Positions 42,101 to 52,529 of a stretch of DNA of 64,000 bases are shown here, in pieces. Numbering within the stretch: the stretch's first letter is position 1; each line of letters starts with the position of its first letter. The position numbers were made by a program, and so were the translations under genes. This DNA is from Favolaschia claudopus. Its lineage: Eukaryota; Basidiomycota; Agaricomycetes; Agaricales; Mycenaceae. Below the pieces are notes generated by a model. It was given only the letters and a program-made list of their open reading frames with translations. It did no database searches and was not told the DNA's origin. The stretch covers positions 682,001-746,000 of the forward strand of contig JAWWNJ010000055.1 in NCBI GenBank assembly GCA_037176885.1. The letters run 5' to 3'.

Positions 42101-42921
42101 GTGATAGCACGGTAAAGCTTCTTGAGCTGAAGCGCAAATACGTTGGTGCTGCCATTGTCTGCGGGATTGCTCTTGCGATCGAACAGAGCGGAAGACGCAG
42201 ACGATCCGTCTGTGGTGGAGGAGAGGGTAAAGGTAGAGGATGCCATGGAGTTGGCGTAGGAAGAGGTTGATGAAGCAGAGACGTATTCGCCAGAAGATTT
42301 GGGCGTCGGAGGTGGTTTGCCGCGAAGTACGAAGCGAACAGGATCGTCTTTCCGATGATCGAAGAGCTGGCGACCAGCGGTATCACGCGAAGGGGGCGGA
42401 CTCGCCTTTGGGGCGCTGCGGGAGACGTAGGACGAGCTTGCTTCCGCGTCGGACATGGCATCAGGTTCCGCAGTTCTGCGCATAGGGATTGGATCTCGGT
42501 CGGGATTGAACAAACGAGAAGGGTGAGCAGAGTGCTTTGCGGGATGGCGAGTGGGAGAGGCAGAGATCTTGAGACGGCGAGAAAAGTCGTCAGCATCTGC
42601 GTCTGTGTCATTTTGCTGTGGACCGGAAACCACTAGCTGCGGATTCGGATGCTTGCGAGCGGTTGGAGGCTGCGGCTGCGGCCGTTCCCTGTCTCTCTCT
42701 GGTCGCTCCCGGACACGCGTAGGACTAGAATGGTAGGTGTTACTCGGTGAAGCGAAATATTTTCTGGCGGAAAAGACAAACTCTGTTTTGGCTGCGCGAC
42801 GCTTAGCCATGATGAGCTGCTGGTCGATATTGGTCGGCTGGGGATCTCTGGAGGGAACATCGCGCTCCTTGCCCTTCCTTGAGGGTCTTGGAGGATCAGC
42901 AGGGTCCTGGACGACGTGCAT
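39120..42921 (-). CDS. SMG6/EST1-like protein with C-terminal PIN domain
   Basis: Likely nonsense-mediated-decay factor. A long Ser/Pro/Arg-rich N-terminus starts MHVVQDPADPPRPSRKGKER. A 14-3-3-like/TPR and helical hairpin region follows (LKKLYRAITDLETKVK, AFHKLLESLRR, YYAYTFYTGLLEE, CIARDWYASG, GKLHHHLGLLSREVE). An acidic linker with D-rich runs precedes the PIN domain. Its acidic sites are LVIDTNILLSS, VVTELDGLS, NMDDLILKAA and LLSLDRNLRLKARS, which suggests an active endonuclease as in SMG6. It ends LAAILVSGT; the stop is at 39120-39122. The ATG at 42921 is the first in frame. About 1,150 residues after removing short introns. Confidence 0.87.
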
Positions 42922-43083
42922 GGGGGTTGAGAGAGAGCAAGAGGTGTGCCCGCAGCCCGGACAACCGTGACTGACTGCGGATTCACCCAAGCATTTACAA
43001 ATGGAGATAGCGATCCAAGTATTATTATCTCAACCCAATTACACTCTGCAATACAAGTTTACAGTAACAGCTCACATTGGCTC

Positions 43084-43985
43084 TTACACTGGCACTCGTA
43101 TGAGCCACGCAGTAATCCTCGCATTCAGTCGCCGCAGCATCCCCCCGCCAAAACGAGACGGCAGCGCCTTGCCATCCCACAGTTCCACCATTCGTATAAT
43201 TCGGTCAGAGTCATCCAAGTCCACCGTCACCACGGACGATATCGTCTGCGAACCGTAAGGCGTAATACAATATGCCAAATGTTACAGCACCTTATCCATG
43301 AAGCGGTTCTTATATCGCTGCGTCTGCGAAAATACGATCCGATTCGGGGAATTTGTTGACGACATGACGCGGCTGTTGACCGTCTCGGACTTTGCAAACA
43401 GCTTTGGCTGCGGGTGGTCGGACAAACGCAACCGAGTCAGTCCCAAGATCCGGAACAGAGTAAGGGAGTCGTGTCTCACCATCGCATACCACTGCGGAAC
43501 TCGGTCAGCTTGTTCAGCTCAGAGCATTGGAATGGATGCACTTGCCTGGGCTGCATACTCGCGAAATCCGTGCGCCTTCGCGAGAGGATCCTATAGAAAG
43601 TATAAAATATAACAGAGCCAACATACAACTGACGGCGAACCTCGAACACTGCATCGGGATGCCAGCTACGTTGAAATATCTCCGGACTCGGCCGCAGCTC
43701 GTACATCGACCGTATGTCTGCTAGTACGCGTTCATGATCGGCCTTAAGAGTCGTGTGGCTGCTGGGGTGCTCGTGGCTGCTGTGTCGGTGCTTCAGAGGA
43801 GCATTGTCGACGTGACTGCCACTATAGTGCGCGGCGCCGGCGACAGATTCTACCAAAGCCGGGGTCGGAACGACGGTAGGAAGGATGGAATGGTGGTGAG
43901 TTTGGGATGGTTCGCCTGGGGATGCAGCTCTGGACTTCGAGGACGAGGCGGAGGGAGAGCGATGGTGGTGGTTGGATGTAGACAT
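43084..43985 (-). CDS. NTF2-like (SnoaL-type) domain protein
   Basis: A low-complexity His/Ser-rich N-terminus (MSTSNHHHRSPSASSSKSRA) precedes a compact alpha/beta domain: IRSMYELRPSPEIFQRSWHP, DAVFEDPLAKAHGFREY, RIVFSQTQRYKN, ISSVVTVDLDDSDRIIRMVE and LWDGKALPSRFGGGMLRRLN. This is the fold seen in NTF2/SnoaL-like proteins of unknown function in fungi. The protein ends AWLIRVPV, stop at 43084-43086. Several introns. No catalytic role can be read. Confidence 0.7.
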
Positions 43986-44081
43986 GATGATGTCATCAAC
44001 TCACAACTAATTCAAACAAGCGTCGCCGATACAGTAGTAGACTAAGACTTAGCACCAAGTACACTTAGCACAAATAATATT

Positions 44082-45235
44082 TTAACCTGTCCCCTCCCAC
44101 AACCCATACGACTTGCCCGGCGTCGTCTGCCATAGTCGGATCGTCCCATCCTCTGCCAACAAGTCAGCAATCAGGCCGCAAGCTCAACAAATCACTCACC
44201 GCTTCCACTCGCGAACATCTCCCCGTCTGGACTGAACTCGACACAGTGTACAGGCCCATGATGGCCCTTGAGCACCTCGCGCTCCTCCCCATCCATCCCA
44301 TGCACCCGCACCCACTCGTCCCCCGTGTTACCAGTGACGAATCGGTCCTGCAGCAAAGGGTGGATCGACGCCGATGATGGGGTATATGGCAGCGTCAGTG
44401 AATGTGTTCCCGTGCCGTTTGGCAGAACCGGAATGAACGCGACAGTCTTCCCAGAGGTGACCACCAGACGCTTCGTTTGCGGCGAGAGTTCCATCGACGT
44501 GATCGCGGTCGGGAAATTCAGACTTGTCGTCAGCTTTCGTGTCCGCAGATCCCACCACCTGTTGTGCAATCAGTTACTGATAAGAAATAATTTTGGCCAG
44601 CAAACGCACTTTATGAAGCCATCCTCGCCCGCAGTCACGCCCGTATGCTCTCCGACCCAGACTACGCTCTTGACCATACCGTCGTGAGAGAGCGTGCCGC
44701 CGGGTTCCGCGACTAAAAAGTCGGGTTCCGCGTCCGGACGCCCGAGATCGAATATCCTTACCTTTTTCTCTTGCCCGCCTGTAAGTAGATGCGATGAAGA
44801 TGGGGAGAGGGCGACGCTGCGGACAATGTGGTTGTGGGGGAACGAATGAAGCGGGTTTCCAGCGTACGCGTCCCAGATTTTGCTGTGTACTTGGTCAAAC
44901 ACGGGGGCGATAAGGGCTTTGATAGTGTCAAGGGCACGTACGCGGTGAAATCTGCACTCCCGGATGCGGCGCGCGTGGCATCGGGGGACAACTTTGTGCT
45001 CCAGACAGCGCCCTTGTGTCCGAGAAAGGTGCCGATCCAGTCGCCGGTCCACTCGCGGAGCATGGGATTGCCGTCTTTGCAACTGGATACGAGCAGGAAG
45101 GTGCCGTCGTCCTGGATGGGGGAGAAGGAGAGGTGGGTGACGGGGCGGGTGTGCCCAGCTGCGACAAGGGCTTTGGGCGCGGACCTACGAAGCAAGGGTG
45201 AGTAGAGAATGGTAAGGTCGGGAGGCAACGGACAT
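44082..45235 (-). CDS. STRAP-like WD40 protein
   Basis: Seven-bladed WD40 protein of the STRAP/UNRIP group, known in animals as an SMN-complex and signalling adaptor. Blades include [83 protein letters not shown] and [20 protein letters not shown]. It ends [11 protein letters not shown]. For the conserved start [16 protein letters not shown] the initiator codon must be split AT|G by a 49-nt intron (45185-45233, donor GTCCGT). Unspliced reading gives ATG TCC GTT... into a stop. The start model is inferred, the identity firm. Confidence 0.85.
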
Positions 45236-45558
45236 TAGAGGGGCTAGGTCGTGAGATGAGCGCTCTGCGCACTGGGTCGTTATTAGTAGAGAGGAAGAGA
45301 AACGTCGCGGCTCATCAACAACTGTACACAGCGCGTATTCTAACTTGCCGTCTACCATCATCTACGCTTCCTCTCTTGACTAGGCCGTCTCGACACCCTG
45401 CTAAGCTGCTTGAGAGGCGTCGCACTCAGGCGGGTATCATGAGGCCTGCCGATTGTGTCTTTTGAACTTACGCTCCGTATCGTTTGAGTTACGCGGTACC
45501 ATTGTGGTGGACCGGCAAAGCGAACCATCTCGAAAAAATACGATCTGTTTAAAACTAG
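45236..45558. other. Intergenic region, STRAP-like promoter to LINE edge
   Basis: 323 bp between the STRAP-like start and the first recognisable LINE sequence; no gene was seen. The left edge of the LINE insertion lies somewhere here. Confidence 0.35.
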
Positions 45559-46800
45559 GCTATGCGACACATCACGGCAGCTTTTCGAACCGATACGAGC
45601 GCTGAAGCTCGGGAGCTTACTCTCAATCTGGTGCAGGACCAATACGCGGCACGACTACACCGACTCGGATATAGTAACCCAGTCATCCGACGACTGCCGA
45701 GCGAATGGCGCGAGGGAGAGCCCGCGGATGCTCCTCTCCCACTCCCACCGCATGAAGCAAAAACCGAAGAACACCGCCCAAGACTATCTCCCTACAAAAA
45801 TTGCTCGACGTAAGTACCCTCTTGGTGCTGGGGAAATCGTGCGACCGTTCAACCACGACCTTGGGGAAGACAACGCGCGACCTTAACGGACGCATACACG
45901 TGAACGCGAACGACACGAATGCTGTGAAAAATGATGCTGCAAAGAGCCACACAGAGAAGGTTAGTGCATACGTACGAACATGACCCCGCGCACCTATCCA
46001 TGTACCCCGACGGCTCCCTGTCGGAGAGCAGGGAGCCGTGTCGGGTACGGCGTCGTCGTTCACCACCGCGAACGACTCGTACGGGTGGGCGGCGCAGATG
46101 CGGTGCAATACGCTGCGACGTCCGAAATCAACTATCTCGACTTCTACGTAGATCTGGCGGCCACCTTCGACACTCGAATTCACTGCTGGTTAGGCATGAG
46201 CCCAGAGATTTCGACGATGCATCGAAGAATTTCTTGACCAAAACCCAGGTAACACCGACCGTTAACATCAACTGGTGTCCAGGACGCCAAGGAATCATCG
46301 GAAACGAAACGGCGCACGAGTTGGCAAAGGCAGTGGCAGAAACGTGGGGCGCGAACGAAACGACGACGCTAACATACGTTAGACGCGCCGCAAAAGCGCG
46401 GGTACTGGTCCAGGAAAATTCGAACGATGGAAGAAGAAGTACCCCACGGGCAGATTCGCTGCTGCAGACCATGAGCGCACAGCACTCAAACCCAAGGCGC
46501 ACTTGACCGGCACTAAGCGGCGCGAGGTTTACGGATGACTCGTCCAAGGTTGAAATGGAAAGTACTATGCTAAGTTTGTGCCTATAGAAATCATTGGACG
46601 TCAATGCGACGTACGATTTCAGATGCAAGATCTTGCACTTGGTAAAGGATTGCGAGAGATACGATGGGACCGCAAGGCGTCGGCGGACATCTCACTGGCG
46701 GGACATCCTGGGCACTGAAATGCGGCTATAGGCCCTGGCAGAATTCCTCGAGAAGACAGGCCCATTCGCCAAAAGCGGTTAACCGAGAGACGAACGACGA
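45559..46800 (+). pseudogene. 5'-truncated, decayed LINE (non-LTR) retrotransposon, RNase H end
   Basis: Only the downstream part of a LINE ORF2 is present. ITAAFRTDTSAEARELTLNL and YAARLHRLGY match the linker after the reverse transcriptase. An RNase H region in shifted frames follows (YPDGSLSESRE, then INWCPGRQGIIGNETAHEL). The C-terminal tail has WRDILGT and ALAEFLEKTGPFAKSG with an in-frame stop before ALAEF. No reverse transcriptase motif is present, so the copy is 5'-truncated as is usual for LINEs. Frame changes and stops show it is dead. It lies between the STRAP-like and MET30 genes. Confidence 0.75.
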
Positions 46801-47338
46801 GAGGAGAGGAGGAAGAGGCTCAGTGGAGGAAGAAGAGGAGGAGCCGGAGGGGAGTGTGGACAGCGATGACGATGAAGGCTTTCACCCCACATCAACCAAC
46901 CAACGCAACGCGCAACGGCGTGGACCGCTCAGTCCACACAGTCTCGCACACGACTTCAAAGGTCCCCATACTGGCCGCTTTTTCTCTCTATTCGTCTATT
47001 TATCACCTACGCTACAACTCTCCCACGCGGCCTCTTCACTCTTGTCTGTTCGAACTATTCGCGCGCTTCCGAAAGCACACCACACTCGTAGTCTGCCAAT
47101 GTCTCGTATCATTGCGTTCCTGTTCGTGTGTATGGATTCTTTGAGTTGCGTATTTCGCAAAGGGAGGGCTTGTCATTCTTTGTTCGAGGTCAAGTCGCGG
47201 GCTACCCAGTGGTTTTTCGAGCTAAATTATGCATTTATGGCGTACATGATATGGGATACACCAGAAGCAAGACGACAGCAATAATAGTATCATGTCCAGC
47301 TTCCGATTATGTGATAGTATGCGTTTGGTATGCGTCCC
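46801..47338. other. LINE 3' flank and MET30 3' region
   Basis: Starts with a purine-rich stretch (about 46790-46860) that may be the LINE 3' tail, then AT- and C-rich sequence up to the MET30 stop. No convincing gene was seen. Confidence 0.35.
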
Positions 47339-49443
47339 TCACCCGCCGAAACTCCAAACCTTCACGTCCCAGTCGTCACTTCCCGACACGATTTTGTCTT
47401 CGCCCAACGCCAGGCAGCTCACCGCGGCACGATGGCCAACAAGGGTGGCGGTGCATTTTCCTTCGTCGCGAGACCAGACCTTAAGGGATCCAGCGCGGTC
47501 AATATGCAGTCAAAAAGGTTAGAGCAGACACCCACTTTGATAGTGCGATCATGACTTCCACTAACAAGTCGCAGTTTATCGCTCGCTACGGCCCAGACAC
47601 CTTCGATGTGTCCAAAGAAAGTGGAGATGGTCTCACCAGTGTCGATGTCCCAGAGCTTGATAGTATTATCGAGGCTCCCTGAAATCAGAAGCGGCTTCTT
47701 GCGGCTCGAAAGTGGCGACGTAGACCCCGGGGCCGGTGATTCAGAGCTTTGACTTTCAGTTTCGTCGCTCTCAAGCGGGGGTTTGGGTTGGTCAGCTCGA
47801 ATGCCCTCTTCAAGAAGCTGCGCATCGGCTTCCACGTCGTCCGAGTCGCACTCGTAGGCTCGCATCAGCTTCATGCTCTGGACCTGCCCTACGTGGCCAG
47901 TGAAAACACGAACACATGTTCGCGAAGTGAGATCCCAGAGTTTAATCGTTCCATCGTCAGAGGCCGAGAAGAGCATTTTCCCTGGGTCAATCTGCGGTGC
48001 ACTGCATGGCGCTGGTGACGCAGAACCGGACTCGTGTTCCAAAGCAGGCAACTCCGACGGGCTTGACCGCGAAATCGGATTCGAGTCCCACAACTGCACA
48101 GAATTGACCCAGTCGGAGTGCCCCCTCAACGTGAATGCCCCACCGGTTCTCAAGTTCCATACTTTGATCGTGGAGTCAACGCTACCACTCACAAGTACGT
48201 TCAAATCGAAATTCAAACATACGATGCCCTCCGTGTGGCCAGTTAAAGTTCGGATGCACTTGCCGCGTCTCCAGTCCCAGACTTTGAGGGTGTGGTCCAT
48301 ACTTCCGGTGATCAGTTTGACCTGATCAAATTGTAGCGCCCTCACGGCACGCGTGTGGCCCTTGAGACAATGCAGTTCGACCCCAGTCTCGAGATTCCAG
48401 ACGCGGGCTGTCCGGTCATACGAGCCTGTGATGAGGACTGGAAAATCAGGGTTTGAGAGCGTTTCGTTGAACTGGAGACACATAACACCATCCGTGTGCC
48501 CCTTGAGCGTTCGGACTTTGCATCTTCCACGCCGCCAATTGCGCTCAATCGTCAATCGTTCGCTGTAGACATCCTTCCACGGACGCGTCACCGACTCTTG
48601 TCGCTCTAGAACAGGGCGACTGGGTGCAAAGAGTGAGTAGCCGGGTTCATCCTCAGCCACCGTAAGCGAATTGAAGTCATCTTGCGGTGCCTCCAATTCG
48701 ACACGCTGACGCTTAAACGGCCGAGATGAGTTGCACATGTCAGGGAGAGGTCGTTTGCCGGTGTCGGAGTCAGTCCCAGGTGAAGGTGACTTGCGATGAT
48801 ATGTACGCTTCTTCTCGAGAATAGGCAGCCCCCAGCCGCACTTGTGACACTTTTGCCCAATGTGTTGTTCACAAATCCCGCGCCATAGAATGTCGTCGTC
48901 TGCCAGAGCCTTCCACTTTTTTGAAATCTGCGAGGCACGGCAAAGGGAAGTGGCATCTAGGTATGCGAGAATCTTGAGAGAGACCTCTCGCGGGAAGATG
49001 GAGAAAGGGTCTATGCGGATTATGTGGGCGAGCTGCTCGGCCAGAAGGGACAATTGGGAAAAGCAACACATGGTGAGCAGGCCATGGAGGATGAGCTCGC
49101 GGCGGGGGTGTGAAGACGAGGAGAAACTAGCCCATATTGCGTTGACTGTTTCGCGCTCTTCGACGGGTAAAGCATCGAGTGACTATTCACAACGTTAGGG
49201 TTCAGCTACTACCGCCGCCGGTACGAGTCTAAGAATACTTGCCTGCTGGAGCTTCAGATTGGTCCCCTCATCTGCCATGCGCTGATGACGAACACAGAGC
49301 TTGCGGGGTGGTGGCGCATCCGCTGAGGATGGCTGGGGCAGGATTGGCTCCGGGTCAAGACAGGGTTCATCTTCAGGGGTGAACGAGATGGGCGGCTCGC
49401 CATTGGCGAGGCGAGCGGCGGGAATGGTATCACACACAACCAT
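47339..49443 (-). CDS. MET30: F-box/WD40 protein Met30/SconB (sulfur controller)
   Basis: Substrate receptor of an SCF ubiquitin ligase that restrains sulfur-assimilation transcription factors and controls cell-cycle entry. The F-box is FSIFPREVSLKILAYLDATS followed by CRASQISKKWKALADDDILW. Seven WD repeats follow, among them RTLKGHTDGVMCLQF, LITGSYDRTARVWNLETG, CLKGHTRAVRALQFD, LITGSMDHTLKVWDWRRGK, LVSGSVDSTIKVWNLRTGG and LVSGSHDRTIKV, spliced to VWSRDEGKCTATLVGH. It ends DDWDVKVWSFGG. I take ATG 49443 (MVVCDTIPAARL); a GTG upstream is ignored. The insert between blades five and six is Ser/Glu-rich. Confidence 0.94.
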
Positions 49444-49674
49444 GGAGGACGAAGACCAAGGAATGCAATAGAGCACCGCTTCACTTATATGTAAACACTT
49501 TGCTCCGATCGCGTCAGTTCAAGACTTGGAGTGTGTTAGATGGCGCAATCGGTTTCAAATAATTACGGTACATCTCAAGCCACCTCAGCGGAAAACATTG
49601 TATTTCAACTACAAGAGATAAAACAAGGTGGACCCGGGTCTGCACAGATCCCTCTTTGCCGTCATTCCTTCGTT

Positions 49675-51094
49675 TCAGTCCAGTGTGATTCGCAGCTCAT
49701 CAAGCGGTATAGGCACAAAAGAGTCCAATACAATCCCCCGCGACGCCAGCTCCGCCTCGCAGTGAGCGGGTACGAGTTTCCGGATCAGGTCCGGCCGTAC
49801 AGATAGTTCTGCACAACGGGCATGAGCACTACTTGAAAACCTTTGATAAAAAATGAACTAACCTTCACGCGTGAAGTCGAAAAGTGCTGGAAACGGTTTG
49901 CCGTTTGGCATTCGAGCACCCTCGCTGCGTAACTCATCGAAGAACGGGTGGACCATTGCCTCGACAGCGCTCAGCCGCGCCGAAGGAGTGTATTCAAGTA
50001 GCTTCGAGACAAGGTCTATTGCCTCGGGGGCGGTGCGAGGACGGAACACCTGTAGTGCAGAGTGTCAAAATGGATCGGCGTTGGCTGTACACTGATTACT
50101 TTGGCAAAAGGATGAGGCCTGATTTGTGGAAATTTGTGCTCCATGTAATTGGGATTCATCGTCTTTATTTGTTCCCTAGATGGTGTTCCCAGAATTTTGA
50201 TGATTTCCACCAGCTGGTCGATACCACTCTCGCCAGGGAACAAGGGCTGCCCCATCATTAGCTCCGCCATTACACACCCAGTTGACCAGATGTCTGTCGA
50301 ATGCCATGAAGATGAGAACGAGACACACCGCGAAAAAACACTGACCGATGTTGGTTGTGTAGTTGGTGGCGCCAAAGATCAGCTCAGGAGCGCGATAGTA
50401 TCTGGAGCAGATGTAGCTGACGTTTGGTTCACCAGCGACGAGTATCTTGGCAGAGCCGAAGTCACAGAGTTTCAAAACACCTGTTGCGGGGTTGAGCAAG
50501 AGATTCTGGGGCTTGATATCACGATGGCATATGCCGACGGAATGAATGTAAGCGAGTGAGCGGAGAAGTTGGTACATATAGAGTTTGATTTGTAGCATCG
50601 GCATCGGCTGTTTGAGCTTGGCATAGTGGCGGCTGGCGCGGTACACTGTTTCCGGAACGTACTCGAGAACAAGGTTAAGATAGACCTCATCCTTCTGGGC
50701 AGGCTAAATTCGCTTGATTAACATGGACTGCTGGGCAGGGTTCAATAATCCAATCATACCTTTTCACCATTGATATAGAAAAAGGCTTCCAGGTCAACCA
50801 CGTTCGGATGGGACACTAGCCGCATAATCTGTAGTTCACGGTTCTGAAAAGCACGAGACACCCACGCTCAAAACTGGAACAAGACACGAATTAACGATGT
50901 CTGACCTTGAAACGCTTGTCCTGCAGCACCTTCTTTATAGCTATCTCCTCGCCCGAAGGGACTAATTTGGCTTGGTAGACGACCCCGAAAGAGCCGTTTC
51001 CAATGACCTTGTAGTTGGTGTAGGTGATGTCTCGAGGTGAGCCTGTCTTTCCGTCACTGGCAGAAACGGTCGTAACCCGCGACGGATCGTCCAT
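49675..51094 (-). CDS. Glycogen synthase kinase 3 (shaggy-type)
   Basis: Ser/Thr kinase of the CMGC group. It starts [18 protein letters not shown]. Motifs: the Gly loop [15 protein letters not shown], catalytic Lys in [17 protein letters not shown], the catalytic loop [22 protein letters not shown] and the activation loop [17 protein letters not shown] with the conserved regulatory Tyr. Later come [20 protein letters not shown] and [14 protein letters not shown]. The C-terminal extension after FDFTRE is spliced to [15 protein letters not shown] and ends LRITLD. At least five introns. An upstream in-frame ATG at 51136 is possible but less family-like. Confidence 0.95.
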
Positions 51095-51793
51095 AGCTGG
51101 AGATACATGAGGAAGCAAGGGAGAATTGAGACACAAGACCGAATCGAGATGTGTATGCTAACACACCAGATTTTGACATTGCGGGCGTGGAAATAGGTAG
51201 GAAGGCGTGAAAAGCGGGAGAAAAGAGTACAACGGAAGAAGGCGGAGGAGGAAAACGCAGGGAAGGACGGCAAAGAGAGGGGGGAGAAGGTGGCTGGTGT
51301 TCAACGGGAGACCCGGTCACACATGTTGTCCCTTATTTGCCGAACCCTTCTCACCACCAACCACCACCTCCACTCCCGACGAGACGACGGCGGGTAGGAT
51401 AGCAACCACGAAGATGCCCGCACGCGTACGGCGCAGGACTCGAAATTCTTCTCTCTTTCTGTGTAGTTGTGTCCTCATTCCACCCATGGTTGTCACTACA
51501 AAGCAACCCACCCACATATGCCTCATCCACTCATAACCGCGCTGTTACCGTGTTTCCCCACCCCAGAAGTCACTCAAATTTGTGGAGGAAGCTCATCTCC
51601 AAAGGTATGAATGGGGGCTAGGCAGTGTGCGGTCCAAATGTATAGTGCCTACACGCAAAACTGTCTACCGCCGAAGCAAGAAAAGCACTCCGTCGATGGA
51701 ATTTAACCTATACTGTCTTCTAAGTGTGCCGTTCTCGAATCTGAGCACCACCACTGCAGTTCACAAATCCAACTGCGAAGCGTGTACCATTAA
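51095..51793. other. GSK3 upstream region
   Basis: 700 bp upstream of GSK3. A pyrimidine-rich stretch (read on the minus strand) lies at about 51190-51300, probably promoter and leader. No other gene was seen. Confidence 0.4.
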
Positions 51794-52164
51794 TGTCCGG
51801 CGACATTCCTTTTCTGTCCTGGCTCTCGCATTTCTGTCCCCCGAAATAAGTGGCGATGTCCTTCCAGTAACACATTAGTGTCCCTGCTCAGCCCTCATTT
51901 CGTCCGCCTAACAATGTATTTTTGTCACCGTACCAAAACCCACTTGCCCGCTTTCCGTGTTTATTCCGTCCGTCTCACAACAAATAGCTGTCCCCCTCGA
52001 ATACATATCTTGTCTGTCCGCTGTGTATATACTGTCCCTTTCAAAAGTCATTTTTGTCCCCAAGCAATTCGTTTTGTGTCCCCTGGTCATCTCATTTGTG
52101 TCTAACCATCAATCTTTTTCTGTCCTTTCGTCAAGCACTTTCTGTCCGGTCTTTATGGATCTCA
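51794..52164 (+). repeat. Phased array: TGTCC core every 22 nt
   Basis: A TGTCC core (variants CGTCC, TGTCA, TGCCC, TGTCT) occurs at 51794, 51815, 51835 and then at exactly 22-nt steps: 51857, 51879, 51901, 51923, 51945, 51967, 51989, 52011, 52033, 52055, 52077, 52099, 52121 and 52143. The 16-17 nt between cores differ from unit to unit apart from a C/T after the core and a T-rich end. Period 22 is not a multiple of 3, so this is not a protein repeat. It lies between GSK3 and the F-box-like gene. Confidence 0.9.
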
Positions 52165-52463
52165 CCGACCACCTGGGCAAACCCTCTGATGTCATATACT
52201 GCCAGGACCCAATTTTCGAGTAGAATCCAGAGAAAATACTTGCGGGACGCTATGCTCAATTCCTACCTCAGCACTGGCTATACATCACCTCGACTTACCA
52301 AATTGAGCAACTTCCGGTGTTCTTTGGCCGCCACATGCCAGTTGGGTGATTCTTCATACACTCTCTGGGCCCTCTGAGTCGTCATGAGCATTCACACCTC
52401 AGGCACCTACGTTTTGATGCCGTAAATGCCCTCGGAGGCCGGTTTCTCTGTAGTAGTAAAACC

Positions 52464-52498
52464 CCCCTCTGAGGGGTACCCTTCGCCCGAAGGTTACC
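52464..52498. promoter_or_regulatory. Two adjacent inverted repeats upstream of a TATA box
   Basis: CCCCTC-T-GAGGGG at 52464-52476 overlaps the next repeat, GGTACCCTTCG-CC-CGAAGGTTACC at 52475-52498 (11-bp arms, one mismatch). They end about 24 bp before the TATATAA element, where operator-like sites or an RNA hairpin could act. Confidence 0.45.
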
Positions 52499-52521
52499 TA
52501 ACATCGCGATTTGATCGGGGA

Positions 52522-52529
52522 GTATATAA
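52522..52529 (+). promoter_or_regulatory. TATA element of the F-box-like gene
   Basis: GTATATAA lies at the edge of the open F-box frame; the frame's last upstream stop is the TAA of this element. Confidence 0.45.

Larger units (their letters stand above)
52165..52529. other. Upstream region of the F-box-like gene
   Basis: No gene was seen. It contains the paired inverted repeats at 52464-52498 and a TATA element at 52522. Confidence 0.4.

Noticed and set aside
49540..49806. Plus-strand frame over the GSK3 3' end
   Set aside because: Antisense to the conserved GSK3 C-terminal exon ([15 protein letters not shown]).
51794..52164. CRISPR-like reading of the 22-nt array (constant core, variable spacer)
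   Set aside because: The constant part is only about 5 bp, there is no leader or cas gene, and the sequence is clearly eukaryotic nuclear DNA.
51878..52223. Small proteins from open frames inside the 22-nt array
   Set aside because: The period is not a multiple of three, the frames overlap and the peptides show no repeat; the signal is nucleotide-level.
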